This document shows, in pieces, positions 1 to 5,884 of a stretch of 5,884 nt of DNA. The stretch comes from Frankiaceae bacterium. GTDB lineage: Bacteria > Actinomycetota > Actinomycetes > JAVEEB01. The translations under genes were made by a program, and so were the position numbers. Position 1 is the stretch's first letter; each line of letters opens with the position of its first letter. The notes beneath the pieces were generated by a model, which worked only from the letters and a program-made list of their open reading frames with translations, was not told where the DNA came from and did not search any database. The DNA is taken from assembly GCA_030840665.1 (NCBI GenBank), contig JAVEEB010000435.1, forward strand, positions 1 through 5,884. Reading direction: 5' to 3'.

Positions 1-1617
1 CGCAACCAGATCAGCGGCCGCATCCTCGGCAGCGGCGACCTGTCACTCACCCGCTCCTGGCAGCGACTGAACATCATCACGGCGGAGTTGCAAGAAGGCG
101 TCATGAAGGCGCGCATGCAGCCCGTCGACAACGTCTGGAACAAGCTGCCCCGCCTCGTCCGCGACCTGTGCGTCGCAACGGGCAAGAACGTGAAGCTCGA
201 GATGGAAGGCGGCGACACGGAGCTCGACCGCACCATCCTCGAAGCCGTCAAGGATCCGCTTGTCCACCTGGTACGCAACGCGATCGACCACGGCATCGAG
301 TCGGCCGAGGACCGCGAGCGGCGAGGCAAGCGCCCCGAAGGTCGCCTCATGCTGCGCGCGTACCACGAGGGCGGCCAGGTCAACATCGAGATCGCCGACG
401 ACGGCATGGGCATCGACTCGACGCGCATCGCCCAGGCTGCGCTGACCAAGGGCCTCATCACGAACAAGCAGCTCGAAACGATGAGCCAGTCCGAGCTCAT
501 CAACCTCATCTTCCTGCCGGGGTTCTCCACGGCGGCGCGCATCACAAACGTCTCGGGACGCGGCGTCGGCATGGACGTCGTCAAGACGAACATGGAGCGC
601 ATCGGGGGCTCGATCGAGGTCATCACGGATCCGGGTGTGGGCACCACGTTCCGCATCAAGATTCCGCTGACCCTCGCCATCATCGGCGCGATCATCGTGC
701 GTTGCGGCGGTCAGCAGTTCGCCGTCCCGCAGGCCGGCGCCCTCGAGATCATCCAGCTCGACCCCCGCGAGCCCGACTGCATCGTCGAGTACGTCGGCGG
801 GGCCCCCGTCTACCGACTGCGCGGCGCGCTCCTCCCGCTGGTCTACCTGCGCGACGTCCTCGGTCTCCAGGACCAGGCGAACGACACCGCCCACGGCGTG
901 CAGCACATCCTCGTGGCCGGCAGCGAGGACCGTCAGTACGGCCTCGTCGTCGACGAGGTGCTCGACACGGAGGAAGTGGCCGTCAAGCCGCTGTCGGCGC
1001 AGCTCAAGCGCACCGCCATGTACGCCGGAGCCACCATCCTCGGCGACGGCCGCGTCTCGCTCATCCTCGATGTCTGGGCCATCGCCCACCGCCAGCGCGT
1101 CGAAGGCAGCGCGGGTCGCTCCACGACGAGCGTCGGCGACGTCGTCCGCCCGAGCGCCGGTGGCATCTACGCACACTCCCACCTCGTTGTCCGCCTGGCG
1201 GACGAGCGCCGCATCGCCATCCCGCTGTCCGCGGTCACGCGGTTGGAGGAGATCCCGAGTGCGTCGCTGGAGCAGGTCGGGCCTCGAGAACATTTGCAGT
1301 ACGACGGGAACGTGCTTCCCATCGCGCGCCTCTCACGTGTCGTCGGCGCCCTCGACTCGGGCGAGTCCGCTGACCAGCGGCTGCTGCAGGTGGTCGTGTA
1401 CACGTCCAACGGCCGCAGCATCGGTCTGGTCGTCGACGCGATCATCGACATCGACGACGAGCCCGCAGCATCGCTCACCGACATCGACGGCCCGGGGGTC
1501 TCCGGCACCGCCATCGTGCAGCAGCGCATCACCGAGATCCTCGATGTGCAGCAGGCGATTCTCGCCGCCGACCCGCACTTCTTCGACGAGCCAGTGAGCA
1601 TGGGAGCCGGCGCATGA
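1..1617 (+). CDS. cheA: Chemotaxis histidine kinase CheA, 5' truncated (P3 remnant, ATPase and two CheW-like domains)
   Basis: CheA is the cytoplasmic kinase of the receptor array; it passes phosphate from ATP to CheY and CheB. The frame is open from base 1, so 538 C-terminal residues are visible. The phosphorylated-His P1 domain, any P2 and most of the P3 dimerisation domain lie upstream. Fragment residues 1 to about 35 are the end of P3, leading into GVMKARMQPV, typical of the P3-P4 junction. The ATP-binding domain carries an N box (HLVRNAIDHGIE, 89-100), G1 (DDGMGID, 133-139), F box (FLPGFSTA, 171-178), G2 (SGRGVGMD, from 185) and G3 (GVGTTF, 212-217), all intact. A CheW-like P5 domain follows at about 222-370. 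A second CheW-like domain fills about 392-530, ending in a helix like that of other CheA C-termini (EILDVQQAILAADPHFF). The TTG at 88 lies inside the domain and is not the start. The stop overlaps cheW as ATGA. Seen: motifs; known: family role. Confidence 0.97.
   Translation, partial: RNQISGRILGSGDLSLTRSWQRLNIITAELQEGVMKARMQPVDNVWNKLPRLVRDLCVATGKNVKLEMEGGDTELDRTILEAVKDPLVHLVRNAIDHGIESAEDRERRGKRPEGRLMLRAYHEGGQVNIEIADDGMGIDSTRIAQAALTKGLITNKQLETMSQSELINLIFLPGFSTAARITNVSGRGVGMDVVKTNMERIGGSIEVITDPGVGTTFRIKIPLTLAIIGAIIVRCGGQQFAVPQAGALEIIQLDPREPDCIVEYVGGAPVYRLRGALLPLVYLRDVLGLQDQANDTAHGVQHILVAGSEDRQYGLVVDEVLDTEEVAVKPLSAQLKRTAMYAGATILGDGRVSLILDVWAIAHRQRVEGSAGRSTTSVGDVVRPSAGGIYAHSHLVVRLADERRIAIPLSAVTRLEEIPSASLEQVGPREHLQYDGNVLPIARLSRVVGALDSGESADQRLLQVVVYTSNGRSIGLVVDAIIDIDDEPAASLTDIDGPGVSGTAIVQQRITEILDVQQAILAADPHFFDEPVSMGAGA
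1602..1606 (+). promoter_or_regulatory. Shine-Dalgarno site for cheW
   Basis: GGGAG lies inside the last codons of cheA, seven bases before the ATG at 1614. It supports that start and re-initiation or coupling across the ATGA overlap. Confidence 0.6.
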
Positions 1618-2042
1618 CGACCGTGAAGCTGACGACGTTCCGCGTCGACGGCCAGTTGTTCGGCTTGCCGGTGGAACGCGTCCAGGAAGTAACGCGCTAT
1701 CAGCAGATGACGCCGGTCCCGCAGGCGCCGCCGGCACTCGTCGGTCTCATCAACCTGCGCGGCGAGGTGCTGACCGCCATCGATCTGCGGGCCCGTCTCG
1801 ACTACCCGCCGCGCGACGCCGACCAACTCCCCATCAACCTCGTGCTCCGCGATGAAGGTGTCGCGTTGCTCGCGGACTCCTTCGAGATGGTCGTCGACGT
1901 CGACACGGATGATTTCGAGCCGCCGCCGGACACGTTGACCGGACCGCTGCGCCAGCTCATCCACGGTGCCTACAAGTTGGAGATCGGGCTTCTGCTCGAG
2001 CTCGATCCCACTCGCCTCATCGAATTGGAGGTGGCGTCGTGA
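1614..2042 (+). CDS. cheW: Chemotaxis coupling protein CheW
   Basis: CheW is a small cytoplasmic scaffold that links receptor tips to the P5 domain of CheA in the signalling array. The 142-residue product is a single CheW domain, somewhat shorter than the E. coli protein (167). It begins with the usual first strand ([22 protein letters not shown], residues 5-26, shown here only as a match to the F-x-[LI]-P-V-x-x-V-x-E-V pattern). The family hallmark is at 47-59, [13 protein letters not shown], with the conserved Arg at 49. The Pro usual after the V-x positions of this motif is Thr54 here, a mild deviation. The second subdomain (about 75-110) has [10 protein letters not shown], matching the usual L-x-V-D-x-V-x-E-V stretch. 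The start is fixed by the ATGA overlap with cheA and an upstream GGGAG. Its stop overlaps the GTG of the receptor gene, which fits production of both proteins together. Identity is secure. Confidence 0.95.
   Translation: MTTVKLTTFRVDGQLFGLPVERVQEVTRYQQMTPVPQAPPALVGLINLRGEVLTAIDLRARLDYPPRDADQLPINLVLRDEGVALLADSFEMVVDVDTDDFEPPPDTLTGPLRQLIHGAYKLEIGLLLELDPTRLIELEVAS
2027..2031 (+). promoter_or_regulatory. Shine-Dalgarno site deciding the GTG start of the receptor gene
   Basis: A strong GGAGG sits seven bases before the GTG at 2039, inside the end of cheW. It favours this GTG over the in-frame ATG at 2075, which has no comparable site. Confidence 0.7.
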
Positions 2043-3283
2043 GCGCCGCTCAGCCCACTACTTCCGAGTCCGCCATGCGTACCGGCTTCGTCCGCGCAGT
2101 CGCGGACCTGCCGCTGCGCGTGAAGCTGCTCGCGAACGTCGTCATCGCCGTCCTTGGCATGGCCTTCGTGTACCTGCGCTTCAACGACATCGTCAATGAC
2201 GTCCGGGCCAAGGCCCTCAAGGGCACCAACGCTGACACGCTCGACCAGCAGATCAGCAAGGAAACCTTGCAGGTCTTCGTCGGCGCCCTCGTCGCCGTCG
2301 GATTGCTCGTGCTGCTCAACTGGTGGATCGCGCGTGTCGTCGTCCGGCCGTTGCGCGAGCTGGAGCTCCTCGCGGAGCGCATGGCCGTCGGCGACCTGTC
2401 CGGTCGCATCGCAGTGCGCGGCAACGACGAGGTCGGCCGCGTCGGTCAATGCCTCAACTCGGCCACCGATCACATCTCGGAAGCGCTGCGCACCCTCGCC
2501 GACAGCGCGTCGATCCTCGCGTCGTCCGCGGAGGAGCTCTCCAGCGTCAGCAAGGAGATCTCCAGCTCCTCGAGCAACGCCGCCGATCGTGCGATGAGCG
2601 CGGCAGGGGCCGTCGAGGAGATCAACCGCAACGTCCAGACAGTGGCAACGGCGTCAGAAGAGATGGGCGCGTCCATCCGCGAGATCGCCCACAACGCGAT
2701 CGAGGCGGCCCGCGTCGGCACGACCGCCGTCGACAAGGCGAAGCTGACCAACGAGACCGTGGCCCGCCTGGGGCTGAGCTCCCGTGAGATCGGGCACGTC
2801 GTACAACTCATCACCACTATCGCCGAGCAGACCGACCTCCTGGCCCTCAACGCGACCATCGAGGCCGCCAGGGCCGGCGCTGCCGGCAAGGGGTTCGCGG
2901 TCGTCGCGAACGAGGTCAAGGAGCTCGCGCAGGAAACGTCGAAGGCGACACGGGAGATCTCCGGCCGCATCGACGCCATCCAGCGCGACACCACGGACGC
3001 CGTCGCCGCCATCGGCGAGATCAGCACGATCATCGGCCGCATCAACGACTTCCAGAACACGATCGCCTCCGCCGTGGAGCAGCAGACCGCCACCACGAAC
3101 GAGGTCAACCGCAACGTCAGCCAGGCGGCCGCGGGAACCGAAGAGATCGCCCGCAACATCTCCGGTGTCGCCGAGGCGACGTCGACGACCACTCGTGGTG
3201 TGGGCGAAGCGGACAAAGCGGCCAGTGAATTGGCTCGCATGGCATCAGATCTGCAGAACGTCGTGAATGGGTTCCGTTTCTAG
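2039..3283 (+). CDS. Methyl-accepting chemotaxis protein with a minimal extracellular loop
   Basis: This inner-membrane chemoreceptor controls CheA activity through CheW. The product has 414 residues. TM1 is about 30-46 and TM2 about 78-97. Only about 30 residues lie between them, so there is no usual 120-250-residue sensor domain. A HAMP domain (about 97-150, starting [13 protein letters not shown]) is followed by a long antiparallel coiled coil. The hairpin tip is highly conserved ([18 protein letters not shown], 263-280, then [15 protein letters not shown]), with Ala281 where many receptors have Glu. Sites resembling the methylation consensus (small residues around a Glx pair) are E165-E166 and E207-E208 on the descending arm, and E347-Q348 and E368-E369 on the ascending arm. 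The C-terminus ends NGFRF, with no CheR/CheB-binding pentapeptide of the NWETF type. The start is the GTG in a GTGA overlap with cheW, behind GGAGG. Ligand unknown; it may sense through the membrane, through HAMP, or through partner receptors. Confidence 0.95.
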   Translation: MSAAQPTTSESAMRTGFVRAVADLPLRVKLLANVVIAVLGMAFVYLRFNDIVNDVRAKALKGTNADTLDQQISKETLQVFVGALVAVGLLVLLNWWIARVVVRPLRELELLAERMAVGDLSGRIAVRGNDEVGRVGQCLNSATDHISEALRTLADSASILASSAEELSSVSKEISSSSSNAADRAMSAAGAVEEINRNVQTVATASEEMGASIREIAHNAIEAARVGTTAVDKAKLTNETVARLGLSSREIGHVVQLITTIAEQTDLLALNATIEAARAGAAGKGFAVVANEVKELAQETSKATREISGRIDAIQRDTTDAVAAIGEISTIIGRINDFQNTIASAVEQQTATTNEVNRNVSQAAAGTEEIARNISGVAEATSTTTRGVGEADKAASELARMASDLQNVVNGFRF

Positions 3284-3284
3284 T

Positions 3285-3313
3285 CTCCTGAACGCAGCAG
3301 TACCGACCGATAA
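3285..3313 (+). promoter_or_regulatory. Candidate FliA-type (sigma-28) promoter before cheY
   Basis: The 79 bases between the receptor stop and cheY contain ACCGATAA (3306-3313), one mismatch from the sigma-28 -10 element GCCGATAA. CTCC at 3285-3288, 17 bases upstream, could be a weak -35 resembling the CTCA element I recall for FliA-family promoters in motile actinomycetes. Transcription would start about 40 bases before the cheY ATG. This rests on a short degenerate match only and could be chance. If real, it would give cheY, cheB, cheR and the CheX-like gene extra flagellar-regulon expression. Confidence 0.25.
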
Positions 3314-3352
3314 GACATGCAAGCTACGGGCCGGCAGGGCCGGAAGAGAAGC

Positions 3353-3357
3353 AGGGA
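3353..3357 (+). promoter_or_regulatory. Shine-Dalgarno site deciding the cheY start
   Basis: AGGGA lies five bases before the ATG at 3363. It supports this start over an in-frame ATG at 3267 that would lie inside the receptor gene and add 32 residues unrelated to a receiver domain. Confidence 0.5.
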
Positions 3358-3362
3358 CGGAC

Positions 3363-3737
3363 ATGCGAGCACTTGTTCTCGACGACTCACGCGCGATGCG
3401 GATGATCCTCACCCGCATCCTCGGTGAAGTGGGATTCGAGGTCACGGAAGCGTGTGACGGCGCCGAGGGCATCGAAGCCCTCCGCCGCGGCGGTCCGTTG
3501 CCCGACCTCGCTCTCATCGACTGGAACATGCCGGTCATGGACGGGCTGACCTTCGTCAACGAGGTCCGCAAGGTCGACGCCTGGCGCGGCATCACGTTGA
3601 TGATGGTGACCACCGAAAGCGAGCAGTCGCAGATCGTGCGAGCTCTCGCCGCAGGCGCTCACGAGTACGTCATCAAGCCCTTCACCGCTGAGGCCATCCT
3701 CGACAAGCTGAGCCTGCTCGGCCTGGCGAGCGTGTGA
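3363..3737 (+). CDS. cheY: Chemotaxis response regulator CheY
   Basis: CheY is a single-domain receiver phosphorylated by CheA. CheY-P binds the flagellar switch and changes rotation. The 124-residue product is a complete receiver with no output domain. The acidic pair D7-D8 binds magnesium and D53 is the phosphoacceptor, in the signature DWNMP (53-57) typical of true chemotaxis CheY proteins. The switch Thr is T83 (in MMVTTE), the aromatic switch residue is Y102 and the conserved Lys is K105 (IKPF). The start was chosen because the first beta strand begins at once (MRALVLDDS) and a Shine-Dalgarno sequence precedes it. It is the only gene here that does not overlap the gene before it, which is consistent with separate initiation. 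Its stop overlaps a possible GTG start of cheB. Its position before cheB and cheR and its signature make it the motor output; this is strong inference, not proof. Confidence 0.95.
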   Translation: MRALVLDDSRAMRMILTRILGEVGFEVTEACDGAEGIEALRRGGPLPDLALIDWNMPVMDGLTFVNEVRKVDAWRGITLMMVTTESEQSQIVRALAAGAHEYVIKPFTAEAILDKLSLLGLASV

Positions 3738-3739
3738 CG

Positions 3740-4867
3740 ATGCCGCACATCTCCGTACTCGTGGTCGACGACTCCGTCGTCGTCCGGCGCCTGGTCACCC
3801 AGGCGCTGTCACTCGATCCCGACATCGAGGTCATCGGTACGGCGTCAAGCGGTCGACTGGCGCTGGAGCGGATCCAGCAGCAGTTGCCGGACGTCGTGAC
3901 TCTCGACGTCGAGATGCCGGACATGGATGGCCTGGAGACGCTGCGGGAAATTCGCCGCCGTCACCCGCGCCTGCCCGTTGTCATGTTCTCGAGCGTTACT
4001 GAGCGCGGCGCGTCGGCCACCCTCGACGCCCTGACCCTCGGCGCCAACGACTACGTCACCAAGCCGACGAACGCCGCCAACCAGGACGCGGCGATGGAAA
4101 GCGTTCGCAGCCAGCTCATCCCGAAGATCAAAGCCCTGTGCGGTCGCGCCATCCCGCGCGAGCGTGCCCCCGAGGTCCAGCGACCCGCCGCCCCTGCCGC
4201 GGTCCCCGTCGTTCCCCGGCGCCCCAGCGGCATTGACCCGACGGGCCCGATCGACGCCGTGGCCATCGGCGCCTCGACGGGCGGGCCGGACGCGCTCTCC
4301 AAGGTGCTCAACGCCTTGCCCGCCGACTTCCCCGTGCCGATCTTCATCGTTCAGCACATGCCGCCGCTGTTCACCCGCCTGTTCGCCGGTCGCCTCGACT
4401 CGTCGTCGCAGCTGTCCGTCAAAGAGGCCCGCGACGGCGACGTCCCAGCGGCCGGCAACGTCTACATCGCGCCCGGCGACTTTCACCTGTCGCTGCGTCG
4501 TGACGCGGCAGGCCGCCCACGGATGGTCGTCAGTCAGGAAGGCCCCGAGAACTGGGTCCGGCCGGCCGTCGACGTGCTTTTTCGTTCCATGGCAGAGGTG
4601 TACGGCGAGCGCACCCTCGCGGTCGTGCTCACCGGCATGGGCCAGGACGGCATGAAGGGCAGCGAGCCGATCATCGCCTGCGGCGGCCAGATCGTCGTAC
4701 AGGATGAAGCGACGTCCATCGTGTGGGGAATGCCGGGCAGTGTCGCCCAGGCGGGTCTCGCACAGCACATCCTTCCGCTCGATGAGATTGCGGAGCACGT
4801 CTTGCGGGTTGCCCACCGCGCCGGCTCGACCACCCGTACCGATGTTGCGCTGGGAGCTCGTTCATGA
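3740..4867 (+). CDS. cheB: Receptor glutamate methylesterase/deamidase CheB
   Basis: CheB removes methyl groups from receptor glutamates and deamidates receptor glutamines. Phosphorylation by CheA activates it, giving adaptation feedback. Counting from the ATG at 3740 the product has 375 residues. The N-terminal receiver (1 to about 125) has D10-D11, phosphoacceptor D56 (LDVEMPDMDG), S84 in the Thr/Ser switch position and K108 (TKP). A Pro/Ala/Arg-rich linker spans about 134-168. The C-terminal esterase (about 171-360) has the full catalytic triad: S179 in GASTGG, H206 in QHMPP and D303 in GMGQDG. Length and order are normal for the family. The start is uncertain by two codons: a GTG at 3734 overlaps the cheY stop as GTGA, matching the operon's habit, while the ATG at 3740 gives the usual N-terminus and better spacing from GCGAG at 3726. 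The stop overlaps cheR. Lack of a pentapeptide on the local receptor suggests direct substrate recognition. Confidence 0.96.
   Translation: MPHISVLVVDDSVVVRRLVTQALSLDPDIEVIGTASSGRLALERIQQQLPDVVTLDVEMPDMDGLETLREIRRRHPRLPVVMFSSVTERGASATLDALTLGANDYVTKPTNAANQDAAMESVRSQLIPKIKALCGRAIPRERAPEVQRPAAPAAVPVVPRRPSGIDPTGPIDAVAIGASTGGPDALSKVLNALPADFPVPIFIVQHMPPLFTRLFAGRLDSSSQLSVKEARDGDVPAAGNVYIAPGDFHLSLRRDAAGRPRMVVSQEGPENWVRPAVDVLFRSMAEVYGERTLAVVLTGMGQDGMKGSEPIIACGGQIVVQDEATSIVWGMPGSVAQAGLAQHILPLDEIAEHVLRVAHRAGSTTRTDVALGARS
4852..4856 (+). promoter_or_regulatory. Shine-Dalgarno site for cheR
   Basis: GGGAG lies in the last codons of cheB, seven bases before the ATG at 4864. It supports the ATGA-overlap start. 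Confidence 0.6.
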
Positions 4868-5697
4868 CCGTAGGCGCAGCCGACTTCGATTGGATTGCGC
4901 AGCTTGTCTGGCAGCGCTCTGCGATCGTGTTGGAAAAGGGCAAGGAATACCTCGTCGAATCGAGGCTCGCGCCGCTGGCTCGCAAGACCGGCGCGGAGAC
5001 GGTTTCCGAGTTCGTCACGCGGCTGATCGCGAAGCCCGACTCGTCGCTGATCTCCGAGGTCATCGATGCGATGACCACCAACGAGACCTCATGGTTTCGC
5101 GACCACTACCCGTTCCAGGCCCTGCAGTCGCACGTGCTCCCGGAGCTCACCCGTAACCGTGGCCGGCAGCGCACCTTGCGCGTCTGGTCCGCCGGCTGCT
5201 CGAGCGGCCAGGAGCCGTACAGCATCGCGATGGTCGTCCAGGACCACTTCGCGCTGCACCCGGGCTGGGCCGTCGACATCATCGGGTCGGATCTGTCCGA
5301 CGTGATGCTGGAAAAGGCGCGCAATGCGCGTTATGGGCAACTGGAAGTCAACCGTGGCTTGCCGGTCGCGATGCTCGTCCGGCACTTCGAGCGTCTCGGC
5401 ACCGAATGGCAGCTGCGTCCGGAGATCCGCCGGATGGTGGACTTCCGGAGCATCAACCTCGCCCAGCGGATCCCGGAAATAGGCACGTTCGACATCATTT
5501 TCCTCCGCAACGTCCTCATCTACTTCGATGCGGACACGAAGCGCGGAATCTTCGAACAGGTGAAGCGCGTGCTTCGTCCTGACGGCTATCTGTTCCTGGG
5601 CGGTGCGGAAACCACGTTGAACGTGGACCCGGACTTCGAGCCCGTCATGTACGACCGAGCCACGTGCTACCGACTTCGTGGCAGAGAGGTGTCCTGA
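4864..5697 (+). CDS. cheR: Receptor glutamate O-methyltransferase CheR
   Basis: CheR is a cytoplasmic enzyme that transfers methyl groups from S-adenosylmethionine to specific receptor glutamates, opposing CheB. The 277-residue product is full length (E. coli CheR has 286). An N-terminal helical domain (about 7-58) precedes the conserved MTTNETSWFRD (70-80). The SAM-binding domain has RVWSAGCSSGQEPYSIAM (106-123, the Gly-rich nucleotide loop), a strand ending in D143 (GSDLSD) likely to bind the ribose, FDIIFLRNVLIYFD (209-222), and the C-terminal FLGGAETT strand-turn. The region at about 160-198 (VNRGLP, then W182 and a RRMVDF stretch) looks like CheRs that act without pentapeptide tethering; this is inferred from general resemblance and agrees with the pentapeptide-free receptor in this operon. 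The start is the ATG overlapping the cheB stop, behind GGGAG. The stop shares one base with the next gene (TGATG). Confidence 0.96.
   Translation: MTVGAADFDWIAQLVWQRSAIVLEKGKEYLVESRLAPLARKTGAETVSEFVTRLIAKPDSSLISEVIDAMTTNETSWFRDHYPFQALQSHVLPELTRNRGRQRTLRVWSAGCSSGQEPYSIAMVVQDHFALHPGWAVDIIGSDLSDVMLEKARNARYGQLEVNRGLPVAMLVRHFERLGTEWQLRPEIRRMVDFRSINLAQRIPEIGTFDIIFLRNVLIYFDADTKRGIFEQVKRVLRPDGYLFLGGAETTLNVDPDFEPVMYDRATCYRLRGREVS
5684..5689 (+). promoter_or_regulatory. Shine-Dalgarno site for the CheX-like gene
   Basis: GAGAGG lies in the last codons of cheR, seven bases before the ATG at 5697. It supports the start of the truncated downstream gene even though only its first 62 codons are visible. 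Confidence 0.6.
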
Positions 5698-5884
5698 TGA
5701 CACTCAGCGCAGACAATGACATGGATGTCGTCGCGTTCAACGACATCGTCGTGATCGCACAGGACATCTGGGCGTCGTTCCTGGATCTCCCGTTGGAGCC
5801 GGTTCCGGCCGACACCGTTGACATCTCGGCCATGCCGATGGTCGGCGGCGTCGTGACGGTCCACGAGGCCTGGTCCGGAGCGGT
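5697..5884 (+). CDS. Probable CheX-like CheY-P phosphatase, 3' truncated
   Basis: The frame stays open from the ATG at 5697 to the edge, giving 62 complete codons. The start is well supported: GAGAGG at normal spacing and a TGATG junction with cheR, like the other junctions of the operon. The visible part has an acidic N-terminus, a likely helix with VVIAQDIWASFLDL (18-31), a loop with several prolines, and a strand-like run MVGGVVTVHEAWSGA (48-62). This resembles the N-terminal part of CheX-domain proteins, where a V-x-I-x-G-x-W-x-G pattern opens the beta sheet. Members of the family (T. maritima, Borrelia) dephosphorylate CheY-P. Active-site Glu and Asn (E-x-x-N) are expected further on and are not in view, so activity cannot be judged. 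Alternatives are another CheC/FliY-related protein or an uncharacterised protein. The family call rests on a short stretch and on position after cheR. Confidence 0.6.
   Translation, partial: MTLSADNDMDVVAFNDIVVIAQDIWASFLDLPLEPVPADTVDISAMPMVGGVVTVHEAWSGA

Noticed and set aside
88..90. TTG at 88 as a start codon for the CheA fragment
   Set aside because: The frame is open to base 1 and the upstream residues continue the dimerisation helix, so the gene simply begins before the window.
43..1293. Long minus-strand open frame (416 codons) opposite cheA
   Set aside because: It lies fully antisense to a well-conserved CheA. Its translation is rich in Asp, Val, Arg and Ala, as expected of a GC-rich shadow frame, and it has no recognisable domain.
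2825..2881. Tip variant QTD (instead of QTN) and Ala281 (instead of Glu) in the receptor hairpin as a defect
   Set aside because: QTD is common among functional receptors, and the neighbouring Glu275, Arg278 and GKGFAVVA residues are intact, so the tip is probably normal.
2470..3240. Minus-strand open frame (256 codons) opposite the receptor gene
   Set aside because: It mirrors the Ala/Ser-rich coiled coil of the receptor and has no independent start signal or domain.
3331..3343. Hairpin CCGGC-AGG-GCCGG as a terminator between the receptor gene and cheY
   Set aside because: The stem is only five base pairs, the loop is three bases and no T-run follows. It is too weak to call a terminator.
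3267..3362. N-terminal extension of CheY from an in-frame ATG at 3267
   Set aside because: It would start inside the receptor gene and add 32 residues with no receiver fold. The receiver's first strand begins exactly at 3363, where a Shine-Dalgarno site is in place.
3845..4816. Long minus-strand open frame (323 codons) opposite cheB
   Set aside because: It is a shadow of the cheB codon pattern. The composition is low in complexity and no motif is seen.

Overview
The window is one uninterrupted plus-strand chemotaxis operon from a GC-rich bacterium, cut at both ends. The strong G/C bias at third codon positions, the GTG start of the receptor gene and the operon make-up fit a motile, flagellated member of the Actinomycetota. 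That placement is an inference: nothing in the window fixes a genus.

Layout, left to right: the C-terminal part of the histidine kinase CheA (1-1617; dimerisation-domain remnant, ATP-binding domain, two tandem CheW-like domains); the coupling protein CheW (1614-2042); a short transmembrane chemoreceptor (2039-3283); a 79-base gap with a weak promoter candidate; the response regulator CheY (3363-3737); the receptor methylesterase CheB (3740-4867, possibly from 3734); the receptor methyltransferase CheR (4864-5697); and the start of a gene that looks like the CheX family of CheY-P phosphatases (5697 to the edge). Neighbouring genes overlap by 1 or 4 bases (ATGA, GTGA, TGATG), usually behind a clear Shine-Dalgarno sequence, so the operon is tightly coupled in translation. 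The exception is the receptor-cheY gap. No stretch longer than 79 bases lacks a gene.

Together the genes make an almost complete pathway. The receptor, CheW and CheA form the signalling array. CheA phosphorylates CheY (flagellar motor output) and CheB (adaptation feedback). CheR adds and CheB removes methyl groups on receptor glutamates. The CheX-like protein would dephosphorylate CheY-P. No cheZ, cheD or cheC is visible, but the operon continues beyond both edges.

No novel system is evident. The points most worth a second look are the receptor's roughly 30-residue extracellular loop, which leaves no room for a usual ligand-binding domain, the second CheW-like domain of CheA, the possible internal promoter before cheY, and the identity of the truncated last gene.
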